A DNA stretch of 64,000 bases from Buteo buteo. Its lineage: Eukaryota; Chordata; Aves; Accipitriformes; Accipitridae. Made by a program: the position numbers and the translations under genes. The notes beneath the pieces are model-generated. The model worked only from the letters and a program-made list of their open reading frames with translations. It was not told the origin of the DNA and searched no databases. The stretch lies in contig NC_134178.1 in NCBI RefSeq assembly GCF_964188355.1, forward strand, positions 25,135,128-25,199,127, read 5' to 3'. This document shows positions 34,811 to 46,982 of this stretch, piece after piece. The stretch's first letter is position 1, and each line of letters starts with the position of its first letter.

Positions 34811-37800
34811 ACATCATGCTTTGTATATAAAGATTGAACTTTTGTGTCTATTGCAGAAATAATGAATACAGACAACCTTGAGGCTGAGACTGCTGAGTTC
34901 TGATCAGCTCTTGGTTTTTAGAATGGCTGGATGCCAATTATAAATCTTTTTTTGCCATAAAATGGTTAAGGTCTTGTGGCCAGATACCCTGAGTTTCTCT
35001 GGTGTTTATTTGTTGATGTCCTATGGGTGATGGTAATAAAATTAAACTGATTATATTAACTAAGCTGTTTGGCATAGATGATGATCTGTTGCCCACATTA
35101 ATGCTTCTAAATCAATTTTTTTCACTTTATTATTATTAGTGTTATTGTGTATAGGTTTTTATTTCAAAATTACTTTTTAAGGTAATTACAACATACATGC
35201 ATAGCAAGTGGGATATACTTCCAATTTCTGCAAGAAATTATGGTACTGTAGTAGTTGAAATCCTACTATTGTGAAGGGATTGATGGATTCCCTTCAAGGA
35301 GCTTGATTTTTCTCAGGCGGGAGGGGGGATTGAAACACGGATGAACTTACTGCTTTTCTTAATTTTTGCATCATCCAGTAAACTCAACCAGGCTTCAGTG
35401 AACTAGGTACCCCCAGTAAATACAAGATAGCTATGAGTATTAAAGCTTTAAGCATTGTTATTTTTACCTCATTGTGAAAGAGCAAATGAAATGGCAGTTG
35501 TAAACTATTTTATCTATTTTTATGTTCAGTCTTCCCTTTAACAACACTGCTGAGGATCTGAAACTTTTTTCACTATGTGGTCCTCCCCCTGCATGTGATG
35601 TGCTTGTGTCAGTGGTATTCCTGGAGTACAGAAGATCACTTGAGAGGGTTAATCAAGGCATGCAAAATGTCTTACTCATGAATGTGTGCCTCAGGCAGGA
35701 CCACAAACTCAAGCAGAGCCCTAAGTTAGCTTCTTGTCTCTTATGGATATGATGCTGAAGATGCTTCAACTACTAAAGAGTTATCAAGTGGGAAGGAGTA
35801 TGTTCAGATACCTACTGTGAGACAGTGTGTGAAAGGGATTTGCTAGCTGAGATGGCAGGTGACAAAGGAGAGTAACTAAAAGCCTTGGTGATAGAGTAAG
35901 GTTTTTGCACAGTGATGAGTAGGGCTTGCGAGGCTCTGAGTTGTTGCAGAAGGATGCATTATTTCTGGATGCGGCCCGAGAGGAACATTACGAGCTCGGT
36001 GGGCCATGACTTGTGGTTTAACAGCCTCAGCACCCAACACATGGCAGATGCCCTAGCAAGAGGTACTTGGGATGGGGCTAAGATTATATTGGTAGGGAAT
36101 CTGCATAGGTCTCCAATGCATCGCTCTTGTTGCCATCTGGGAGGGAGAGAGGAACTGAGGCAATCTAAGTTTCTCCTTTTTGGTACATCTCAAACTTATT
36201 TTTTGGCTTCTCACTGAGATCCAGTAATTTGTCTGTGAGTACTTTTAAGCCCCTCCAGGGCAAAGCTAAGGAAGTTATTTTAAGGCCTAATCTCTGTCTT
36301 TGCCCTGGAAGAAATTGAAAGCATTCTCACCAGGGCTCTCATCAGGGTGCATGCTATGGCTCACAGGAATCGGGAGCTGTTTCTTAAACACCACCTTAGC
36401 TGTCCCTGAGCACATGCTTTCAGTGTGCCTTGGAGCAAAGGCCAATAACTGAGCGTAAGCCTGTCAGAAGGGTTTTAACCTGGCCTGTGTGACTTTGCGT
36501 TAAAGTGGACTAGAAGAATTCATGCTGTGAGGGCAGATGAGATGTGGGTGAGGAAATTTTTTCTTTGCTGTTTCTCACAGCCTTCTGTTCCTCTGCACGT
36601 TCCTCACTGTGAGCATAGCTGGCACGAGCACACACAAATCCATCACTTTTACTGACATGCCTCGCATGCTAGTGAGACAAACTTGAAGTGCAACTGTCCG
36701 GAACTTAAATGTGGATGGGAAACTCATCCCTCCAGAACAGCTAGGTTAAGGCAGGTTATTGTGCAGTTTGTTAAATTGTAGACTGAGCATCTTAGAGACA
36801 CAGCCACTCTTAGCAGTCAGATAGCCTGGCACCAGAGCAAACACCTGGTTTAGAGTATCCAGATGCTGGTTTTGGGGATCCTGCCCTGGGTGGACTTAAA
36901 GACTAGTGGGGTGACAGGTATCCACAAAGAGAAGATAAAATTGTTATGGGATATGCATGTTATCTACTTTGTGAAAACACAAATGTGAAAAATAAACCAG
37001 GGGAAGAGAATAAAAGGTATGTACTGCTTGTTAATTAAGGCTGATGATATTAACAGAATATTAATGAGACTAGGATGAAAGAAGAGTTCATCTGAAATGT
37101 TAATGTGAAGCAAGACTTGATCAAAATTACTAAATATAAATTCTGTATTTGATTAATCACTTTTTGTTGTTGTATATTTTTGGATTATTTTTAGCAACTT
37201 TACTACCTCTGAAAAAGTAATTGTGATTGGGCATCAGTGAGTAGTAATAACTGGAAGGCAGGTGATACAACAGAGAGATTATGCAGGAATGGCTGCTCTG
37301 GTTTATTTTCTTTTATGATAAAGAAACAAGAATTTAAATTCGTTGTTGTGGTTAGACCAGCCAATGTTGGTTGCTAGACTGTAACTATAGAGGGAGCCTG
37401 TACTCCATCTAGAGAAATATGCCTTGTTGTACACTGAATTGAGGAGAAATATGTGTACTTCTACTGGCATGACAACCTGAACCCCCTGGGTGACATCCAA
37501 ACTTATGTAATTGCAAGACCTAGATGACATTAATCATTTAACCACAAATTGAGTTTCAAGCTAAAGAAGTATTTGTCTGTCTTTCAGCAAATACACCATT
37601 CTTGAATACATAATCATTTCAAATGTTTGCTGGGCTTTGGTAGAAAAGGTGAGCACAATGTAGAAGAAAGAATATACTGAAAAAAACACCCAAACCTGCC
37701 TGCGCAGTTCAATGTGTTTGCTTTTAGTGAATAATCAATTTTTTCTGATTTTTAAAAAGAATTTTATTTTTCCTTTGAGACCACTCAAATCCTTTAATGC

Positions 37801-40800
37801 TTTTCATGCTTATGCACTTAGAAATCCCACAATAGATCTTTATATAGTGAAGAGAGATGCTAATTTTTAACACTTTGCTTGAATTTAAGCATTAAAGAAA
37901 GTCCATAGCACTAATACCCAAGAAGCTGTATACAGTACGAAAGTAGAACTTCATCTGTATGCTGTTTGGATTACCTATAAAGATGTTTCTTTTAAAAAAT
38001 GAGCAACGACCTTCTTGTACAATTGCCTGCCTGCTACAGTCTGGGGTCATGTAACTGGAGGTAAGAGAAGCAGCTGCATGTGACAAAGAGGATGTAAAAG
38101 CTTTAAATAGATGCTTATCTTGGAGGATTCAGCACTCTGTTAGAGAGAGGTATTGAGAAAAGGTGCTTTGATTTCAAGTATTTCCTTAATAACTTTGTGG
38201 TGTAGTGGTAGTGATGCAAGCTTGCCCGTTCCCCCTGCAAGACAGCAAGCTCTTCCAGTTGAGATGGCTTACTTTTTTGTCCTACAGATTGTGCATCAAC
38301 ATTCTTAACATATTTTCTCAACTCTGCAGATAAATTTGGAAATTTGAAGATAAAGCTTCCACTAGTGTCAGAATAATTGAGAACAATTTTGGGAGGGAAA
38401 CTATTTAGACTTTAAGGTTTTAAGCAGCTTCTAACTAGTTTTCTAGTTAGAAAATCTAGAAATCTAACACCATTTCCTGAAGCATCAAGGTGTACTGTCT
38501 GTTTTCATAATTTCTCTATAATCTCTGTTTCTTGGAGAGAATTTACAGTATTTCTATTTGCTTCAAAGATGCCAAGATTCATGAGTAATAAACTAATAAA
38601 GTAGGGACATAAGTGTCAATGATGCCTGTACAGTAGCAGTTCTGAGCTTGTGTGTGGTTCTGTGGACTTCATTGTGAAACTGTTCAAATTGCAGTAAGGT
38701 GCAGTAACTATGAGATTATATCTTTCTAATTGGCAACACTGATTAAATTTCTTAACTTTCATTTTTCCTTTAAGTGATATATTTTATGTATACCAAATTG
38801 ATTTTTAGATTGTAGTTGTGGACAATTTGGTTATAGGAACTTATCAGAGACTGAAAAAAAGCACCTCATTTTATTATCTTTCCAGCCAGCTACCTGTCAT
38901 GATGGCTATCCTTTATTTTAAACTTCCCCAAATGATAGTGGTTATGAAAAGTATAACAGCCTGCTTTTTTGAAGCTTGTTCTGCTTAATTTTTTTTACAT
39001 TGTACAGGCTGCTTATATTGCAGTCCTGTTCAAGATTCCCACAAACTTTTGCCTTTAAAAATGATTTTCTACTTTGAATTCCACAATTTTTTGTAGATCT
39101 CTGGTAAAGAGCATTTTAGTATGTATGAGGTCTGTTGGCTTTGCGTACAGATCTGTACTCCTGGTGAAGTCTTGTGAAATGTAGGATTCTGTAAAACTTG
39201 TGAGTAAACATCCTTTGTAGGGTTATAGAAATGGCTTTGGAGATAAATTGTGGAGAGTTGTTGGCAGATAGAGCTAATGAGCAAGCCATTTAGTTAGGTG
39301 GAAAGTGTAGTAACAAATGTAATGTTTTAGTCCCTTGATAAAACATTGTTAGCCCCTTGCTAGCCACTAATTAAAACCTTATCTGGTAGGTACAGAGATT
39401 GCAGAAGGGTATAGAAAAAGCTGCATTGCCTTTGTAAGAGGAATGCTCTGAAAGAGGTGTTTTGAGTATAGACTTTTGGAAGACAGCAGAGAACGTACTC
39501 TGAAACATGTTAATTTAAATGTACTGTTTCTGCTGAAAAGAGGAGTGGGATTGAAATAATCATGCCTATTCAACATACAATAAATTAAATTACAGGTGGT
39601 GTTACTTAGTGATTCACATCCATATGTTAAAATAATTCAGGGGAGGAACTGTCTCTTTTTCAATGTTCTTTTCAAAAGGGATCCCAACTTCTTGACACTG
39701 CTATAGCTCAAACAGTAATTAAAAGAAGTCTTGAAGCAGGAAGGAGATAAAACATGCAGTGCATTTTTGTTCTCTTACTGATACACATGTAAATCCCATT
39801 TACGTTTCTCCAAGTTACTGAGTAAAATCTCTCACTAGTAAGACAGAGAATGGATGTGCTATCTTGCAACTTTTTGTCAGGCCATAGTGATCTTCCAAAA
39901 GACTTATTAGGTAAAACATTAACATCTACACATACTATGATGTTGTGTGACTTTGTTTAGTAAAAATCACTTCATGCTTAAAGAGAATTAAGTATAACAG
40001 TTTTTGAAGTAAAGCACAATAACAAATGTCAGTTATGTAGAGCTTGCATCAGTTTGCCATGCAAGTTCTTAACAGGATTCTTGCTGGAGAGGAACAGGTT
40101 TTTAGTGCTTATTTTTCCATCAAAAATAAATCTAATATTCATAATGAATTAAATGCTATTCAATTAGAGGGATCTACTTAGGCCTGTTGATATTGTCTGT
40201 CATTCACTTTGTGTGCTGCCATTTCAAGTATGAAAAAAGGAAGAAGCCTTCTGTTGAAGGTTATTTTTTACAGTTCACTCTACAGTGGGGATGAGGAGCA
40301 TAGCAAATTAACATGTAAAATGTCCCTAGAAGGTGAAATTTCTAAAATATCAATGCTTTAGTCAACCCTTGTGTGAGATTTCAAACAGTCGAAGGAGTAG
40401 AAAGATCTTTCTAGAGAGAAAGCAATGAAATAGCTATTTGTGTGCCACTTTACTGGCTCTTTGTTTAGCTGGAATAAATCTGTATGAAATGGCATCATTT
40501 AAAGGACTACATAATCTGTGGGAGTTGATGATGAATTTTTAATTTGAAAAAGTCTGGCTTTTTACAAAATAAGCCTCATGATCTAAGATGTAATGACTAC
40601 AAATTGCTGTTTTAAATGCCAAGGCTGTGGCTTCATTATTTTTTGCACATTAAATAATGATTTTAATAAAAGTCTAGAGTTCATGTTCTCTTCTGAAAGC
40701 TATTACCTCTCAACTACTGGCATATACCTCTTTGTCTAGAGGGCAAAGTGAACAACATCTCATATTTTTCTTAGGCACTATATGAAAGCATTAATTTCCT

Positions 40801-41699
40801 TCTGATGCTTTGATGGAACTCCAGTGCTGTGAGGCAAGTTAATGCAAAATGATCACATTTTCACTCATAATCAATATAGCTGTATGACAGTGGGCATCTA
40901 TTTTTCATTTCAGCTTTCAGTAAAGCTGGGTGATATGTGGATTTTCTGCAAAAGGATTCTTTTGAACAGCAGGGATGGAAATAGCATTTTTAGCAGGAGG
41001 CTGAGTCACTTGGTTATTACAGCAGTTGCCTCCCAGCAAAGAAAGATGTCTGTGTTTCACTACACATACACCTTTTTCCTTATCACTTGTTGCATTTGAA
41101 TTAATCAGATACTTGCCATTTTACTTCACAAAAGAAAACAAATAGGTATTGATTTCTTGTTGAGTTTTTGGTGGAATTATTTTTTCCATTTCAGTTGCTT
41201 TGTCTGATCTTTGGCATCTTACACCTAGGTGATAGAAGAAAAAGCTGCTCAAGACCCACATAGGCCTTGTTCGTTATTGAGAGGAGAATGATGGAAGGAA
41301 GGAAAAATGTGTTTTTAAGACAGAAATTTAAGTTAAAGCATCTGTTTGTGTGATTCTAAACTTAAGTGATCAGATGTAGAAGTTTGAATGTTTGCATGTT
41401 AATATAGAAAGTAGTTTGTATACTAGAGAGGAAACTTGTACTAGAAATGTGCTATAATAATTTCTGCTGTTCCACAGACCAAAAAATATATGGTTGATAT
41501 TTGCATTATCAAATGCTGTACTTCTGATGAAAAGAAACTAACTTTAGTTTGCTGTTACTTAGAATACTGCTCCAAAGGTTTGCAGAGGCACCAAAAGAAA
41601 CCCCCAAACTGACACTTCAACTGGTAGAATGTTCTCACGTGAGGTATTTTGAAACAACTTCCAGGCACAGGACATTAGAGATAAAACCTATTTTGAAAA
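34811..41699. other. Unique AT-rich non-coding sequence
   Basis: No gene, RNA gene or transposon is recognised. A slightly GC-richer part (35540-36880) has a 101-codon + frame at 35912-36217 without any domain I know. A short hairpin lies at 38429-38452. Confidence 0.55.
38429..38452. repeat. Perfect 10-bp hairpin with T4 loop
   Basis: TTCTAACTAG (38429-38438) and CTAGTTAGAA (38443-38452) are exact reverse complements around TTTT. No promoter or frame is linked to it. Confidence 0.75.
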
Positions 41700-41704
41700 G
41701 GAGT
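41700..41704 (+). repeat. Probable target-site duplication, left (GGAGT)
   Basis: GGAGT precedes the LTR 5'-TG. The matching site after the LTR is AGAGT, four of five identical. Confidence 0.6.
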
Positions 41705-42750
41705 TGTACTGGGTTTGAATGACAAGGTTTTGGTAGCAGGGCAGGGGGGTGCTACAGGGGTGGCTTCTGTGAGAAGCTGCTAGAAGCTTCCCCTATGTCT
41801 GATAGAGCCAGTGCCAGCAGGCTCCAAGACAGACCTGCTGCTGGCCAAGGCTGAGCCCATCAGTGACGGTGGTAGCACCTCTGTGATAACATATTTAAGA
41901 AGGTGGAAAAAACTGTTGTGCAACAGTAGCCAGAAAAGAAGAGTGAGAATATGTAAGAGAAATCACTCTATGGGCACCAAGGTCAGTGAAGGAAGAGGTG
42001 CTCCAGGTGCCGGAGCAGAGATTTCCCTGCAGCCCATGGAGGATCCCATGCTAGAGCAGATGGATGCGCCCAAAGGAGGCTGGAAGCCCATGCTGGAGCA
42101 GGGTCCTGGCAGGATCTGTAGACCCATGGAGAAAGGAGCCCACGCTGGAGCAGGTTTGCTGGCAGGACTTGTGACCCCATGGGGGACCCACACTGGAGCA
42201 GTCTGTTTGTGAAGGACTGCACCCCATGGAAGGGACCCATGCTGGAGCAGTTCTTGAAGAACTGCAGCCTGTGGGAAGGACTCATGTTGGAGAAGTTTGT
42301 GGAGGACTGTCTCCTGTGGGAGGGAGCCCATGTTGGAGCAGAGGAAGAGCGTGAGGAGTCCTCACCCTGAGGAGGAAGGAGTGGTAGCGACAACATGTGA
42401 TGAACTGACTGCAAGCCCTGTTCTCTGTCCCCTGTGCCACTGGGAGGGGAGGAGGTAGAGAATTTGGGAGTGGAGTTGGGCCCAGGAAGAAGGGAAGAGT
42501 GGGGGAAAGATGTTTTAAGACTTAGGTATTTCTCATTATCCTACTTGGATTTGATTGGTAATTAATTAAACTAATTTCCCCAAGTTGAGTCTGGTTTTGC
42601 CTGTGATGGTAATTGCTGAATGATGTCCCTGTCCTTATCTAGACCCGTGACCTTTCCATTGTATTTCCTCTCCCCTGTCCAGCTGAGGAGGGGAGTGATA
42701 GGAGTTGCTTTGGTAGGCACCTGGTGTCCAGCTAGGGTCAAGCCACCACA
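41705..42750 (+). mobile_element. Solo LTR, same ERVL-type family as 6905-8022
   Basis: It starts TGTACTGG and ends CCACCACA, giving TG...CA termini, with near-matching 5-bp flanks. It is 1046 bp long. It aligns with the 6.9-kb copy from end to end: shared GACAAGGTTTTGGTAG near the start, TTTAAGAAGG, the minisatellite, and CCTGTGATGGTAATT-type sequence near the end. It keeps a better TATA-like box (TATTTAA, 41892-41898) than the other copy but has lost the AATAAA. Differences between the two copies are many, so both are old. The open frames inside (133 codons +, 143 codons -) are products of the array, not genes. Confidence 0.85.
42011..42341 (+). repeat. Minisatellite inside the LTR, 41-52 bp unit, 8 cores
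   Basis: TGGAGCAG-like cores start at 42011, 42052, 42094, 42146, 42194, 42243, 42288 and 42334, with spacings of 41, 42, 52, 48, 49, 45 and 46 bp. Units often also contain GAAGGACTGC and CCCATGG-type sequence. Confidence 0.8.
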
Positions 42751-42755
42751 AGAGT
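42751..42755 (+). repeat. Probable target-site duplication, right (AGAGT)
   Basis: Follows the LTR terminal CA directly and differs from the left copy at one base. Confidence 0.6.
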
Positions 42756-45700
42756 TTAGTATTATGTTTGAAAAATACAGGCAAACTAAAAAAAAAATAT
42801 CTTTATTTCCTGTGCCTCAGCCCCAATTACTAACATTTATTGGGAATGTAGATTGTATTATCAAGTGGTCAAGATTCAGAATATGTTAATATATGGTATT
42901 TTAATCCCTCAGGAGACCAAATAGAGGAAGCATGTCTTCAGGGATAGAAAACTAGCTCTTTGAGGGGATAGAAATAATTTTCAGTATTAAAGTAAGCTAA
43001 ATGAAAAGAAATTTTAAACATCTTCATAGACTTAAAATTAGAGGCAGTAAGTTGTAAAACTTTTGTTCCTATGTTGGTTGAAAGATCCTCTTACAGGTAA
43101 CTTAATAAAAATGGGAGGCTGATCTCCTGAAGTTCTGCTATCAAATACATAATAGGAGGCATGTGAACAGAAAATTTAAGTTTAAAAATGAAAAAGGTGT
43201 TTGATTTATAAAAACTGAAGTTATTTTTCCATCAGTTGCCAGGGATGTAGATCTTCAACTTCAGCCTTAGTTGAACTGCACTTATATGACAACTGGCCAC
43301 CAAGAACAACAGTGAACTGATAATGTTTTTAGCCTCTTTTTGACGGCAGTGATACTAAAGCCTTTTTTTAGGTCTGTCAGTGTAGTCACTCTTTTTTTTA
43401 GTATGATGATAAACTGTCAAATTATTTTAGTAGAACATAATTTTTTTTGTTTATTTCAGTAAAGGGTTATAAATGGAAAATATTGACCTAAATCTAAGTA
43501 GTCAAATAACAGCAGGTGTCAGAAATCATGCAATTATAATCCTCTGATGAGAACATTGTGAAGTACATTATGAAGATTAGCTTTACTTTAAAAGTTCTAT
43601 TTCTGGCAAGAAACAGACAGTGCAAAAATTCTCAGAATTCTTGTTTCTTCACAGTGTTGGTGTATAAGATAGTTCTAAACTATGGTATTACGCAAAGATA
43701 TGTGGAGGCAAGGAGCTGAGTGAAAAGGAAAAAAGACCCACTTTATTCATAGTGATAAAGCAAACTTTGGTATTCTGGGAAAACTAGCCGGCCACTAGCT
43801 CACATGAAAACCAGGTATCAAAAAGCCCCTTTTTGACTTACTATATGTAATTGGGACCTTGAATGTCGCTTGCATCTGGATTGATACCTGTTGCACAGCT
43901 CCAGCTGTCTGTGAGGTTGCTTCTGGAGTTCTGAGCAAGTTTTATGGATTGTCCCAAATAAACTGCAGCTGATTTAGTCTTGAAACAAGTCCTTTGCCTT
44001 GTAAAAGTGCCATAGGATTTCTTAGTTGCATGAATTTGTGTTGCAAGGAGGGGACCAGACAAACTGAGACAGATCTGACAAGCACAGAGATGCACGTTGC
44101 TTTACCAATGGACTGGCAGATGCTTTCATGTGAAGAAGTGGTGTTTGTAAATTCTGCCCCTTCTTCACAGTTCTTCCACCTGCCAAAACAGCATGACCCT
44201 CCCATTATCTGGCCTGTGTGTCAGCCAGTTTTCTCCTCTCCTGTACTCTCTGCCAGAATAACGAAGCAGCTCCTTTTCAGGCCAGAGGAAAAGAGGTCTT
44301 AAAGACTTGTTCTTGACAGAATATTGATGGTTTTCTAGCCTATGTTATAACGTGCTCTTCATTTGTTTGCTTCATTTAACTAGTAAAGAAGCAATGTGGC
44401 AAGCTTTCAGCCTCATGAGATATGACAGATTAGGTGCCCTCACATTTAAAAATAAATAAATAGATTTAAAAAGAATCTTGACAGCAAGATGTGGAATTAT
44501 TTTTTTTATTCTGCAGCATCTGGAGGTCTAGCACTCTTATCAAATGCAGATGACCACTGATTTGTCATCCTGAAGACATAATTATTCATCGGGTGCCATC
44601 TGCAAGTATGGCTAATCTTTCAACAACTGTCAGACACATCTAACTCTTGCTAACTACAATTTGAAGAATATGAGATCATTTAGTTGTTAAAGGTTGATTT
44701 CTGTGTTCTCAATTATATTCGTGTTAGCAGTTTCCTAAATTAAGGAGCTAAAAAGATTCCTCAGCCAGAAAGGAAGGAGATGAAACATTATACACTGGAT
44801 TTTCTGGTAATTTGATTTTTATTTTTTTTCCTGCAAGTAACATGCAGAAACCCTCCAGTCTGGTGTTCTCCAGATTCCAACACGTAACAAAGAAAGTTCT
44901 TAATTTTTTTTTTCTACAACCTGTAAGTTAGGTGTATCAAAACAGCAAAGTAATTATCACAAGCTACTCTGAGAAAAGACTTGTTGTGAATATTGTGGAA
45001 GGAAGTCTGTGTTTGTGAGAGGCTGTTATCAAAAGCACATTTTGAGCAATCATATACAGAATGAGCAAAGTCCAGATGCTAAGGTACGCAAAAGCAATGT
45101 TATTCATTGGAAATCACTGGGAAACAATCCTTGTTCTGTGAGCTGGGTGCTGCCTTTGGGTTTTGAAGATCTGCAGTATCGTTGAAGGATAGATTTTTGT
45201 TGCTGGGTGGCTTTACCTTTGTTCCATAGAACTCTCAACCTTCTAACTGCCAGTGTTAGAGGGAAGCCAGTGTTATCTGTTCTAGGGTTAGGAAAGGGAA
45301 AAGGCCTTTGGTCAGTTATGCTACTATTACTGCTCCTCCAAACATGCTTTCCAGCACAAGTGGACAGATGCTTTAAATATTGCAAGCATTTGGTTCATAT
45401 TCCTACTGTGAAAAAGCTGCAGTTGTACTTCTGGTCCAACTGGACTATGCTGCTAATCTTTCTGCATAAATGGAAAATAAAATCACGGTTGAGTCTGCTG
45501 GCTAATGTTTGCAGAATAATTAGATATAGATGAATGAAGATGTAGAGTGTAGATGAATTTTGCATGTCCCTTCACTTCTGCGTGTGGGGTCTCTTTGTAT
45601 ATACTCCTGTTCTGCGTGCCCATGATGCACAGCCCCCTCAGGCTGGACGGGGGGCAGAACAGTAAGACCCCTATGCTCATGGCCACGTTTTTTGGTGTTA

Positions 45701-46847
45701 TTATTCATCAGTGGCTTAAGATACTGCTAGTCAGTACCTGCACTGACCTGAGGAGCCGAAATTTCCAGCACTACAGTGAATCCTTGTTTTTATGTGTTTG
45801 TGCTGTTGGCCTTAAGTCAGTTGCAGTAAACAATATTCCACCTTTTAGATGGGTGAATTTGGCAGCTGTCTGTGGTAGCAGACTGCTGAGGATAGAGAAC
45901 ACTTGCCTGGTCAGGATAGAGCCTGGCCTATGCCAGGGCCTGATGTCAGCTATATCTCCTGTTCTTCATTGGTTGTTGAACTGGAGCATTGAGCCCAGCT
46001 CTCCAGTTCTTTGTGAGCTCCTCTGTCAGAGAAGTTACTTTGGCCTCCACTCCAGGTGATACCACGGTTTAACTTTAGCAGTGCCGATGAATTTGCCTTG
46101 CATTGCTTACAGCAGTGATGAATAACACTGCAAGGCATGCTTTGCCTATTGTAAATAAGGTAAATTTAACATTTATTTTATTTTCCTTTGGAACAATGGT
46201 TGTCTTTATTCTTTACTCTGTGGGGCCACTGTTGGGGCCACGCATTGTATGGCTGGGTACCTTCAAGTCCTGGGACCTATCTAGCTGCTCTGAGTGGACA
46301 TTGGAAAAGTAATTTCATTGCAACAGTGACTTAACCCCTTTTCCACTAGATATCAATGTGTTTAGAAAAGATGTAGGAGCTAGTTAGTTCTGGTTCTGCT
46401 CTGAAACACTGGGTAAGTTTGAGGCACTCCGAGGTGAAGCTTTTTGACTGTTAAATAAGGATAATATTTATTTTATTTATAGTATAAAATTTCAGTCAGA
46501 ACTGATTCAAATTTAATATTAATATGGATGTTGTTACTGTAAGAGAGTTCTTGCATTGCTGAATATACAGCAGCTGACAAGATTGCACTGGTGTAATGAA
46601 GAAGCCTGTGAAAGCAGATGAAACTGTAACATTGTTAATACGTAGAAAAGCCTTAAGCATCCTCTCGATTCCAATACCATTGTCCCCTACAGCAGCATTC
46701 ATTAATGAACTTCACCTTAAAATTCATTATGCTGTTCTTATTTCCTAATTTTATTTCTTGTTCACACATGTTTGCACACTGGTCATGATTTGAAACAGCT
46801 TTTTGGGATTTACGTGAGCTTTTGTCTTTTGGAAAGCTTACAGAGGT
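42756..46847. other. Unique non-coding sequence
   Basis: No gene or transposon is recognised. The 168-codon + frame at 45553-46059 is the longest outside repeats. It overlaps antisense frames and shows no domain, and I judge it to be chance. Confidence 0.5.
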
Positions 46848-46982
46848 CCTCCTTTGTTGTCTTTTTTTGTTCTCTTTTTTTTGTTCTCTTCCCTCTTCCT
46901 CTCTCCAGATCTCTCCTCCTTGTTTCCAGTAGTGAAGCATCTCCCTCCCACCCCCACCCCATCCCTGTTCCAGTTCCTTTGG
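46848..46982 (-). other. Polypyrimidine stretch with G-quadruplex motif on the - strand
   Basis: A long C/T-rich run. At 46943-46965 five C tracts (3, 3, 5, 4, 3) are separated by one or two bases, so the - strand has five G tracts with very short loops, a strong quadruplex motif. Confidence 0.75.

Noticed and set aside
45553..46059. 168-codon + frame, the longest outside repeats
   Set aside because: No domain or biased codon pattern is visible, and antisense frames overlap it. One frame of this length is expected by chance in 64 kb of vertebrate DNA.
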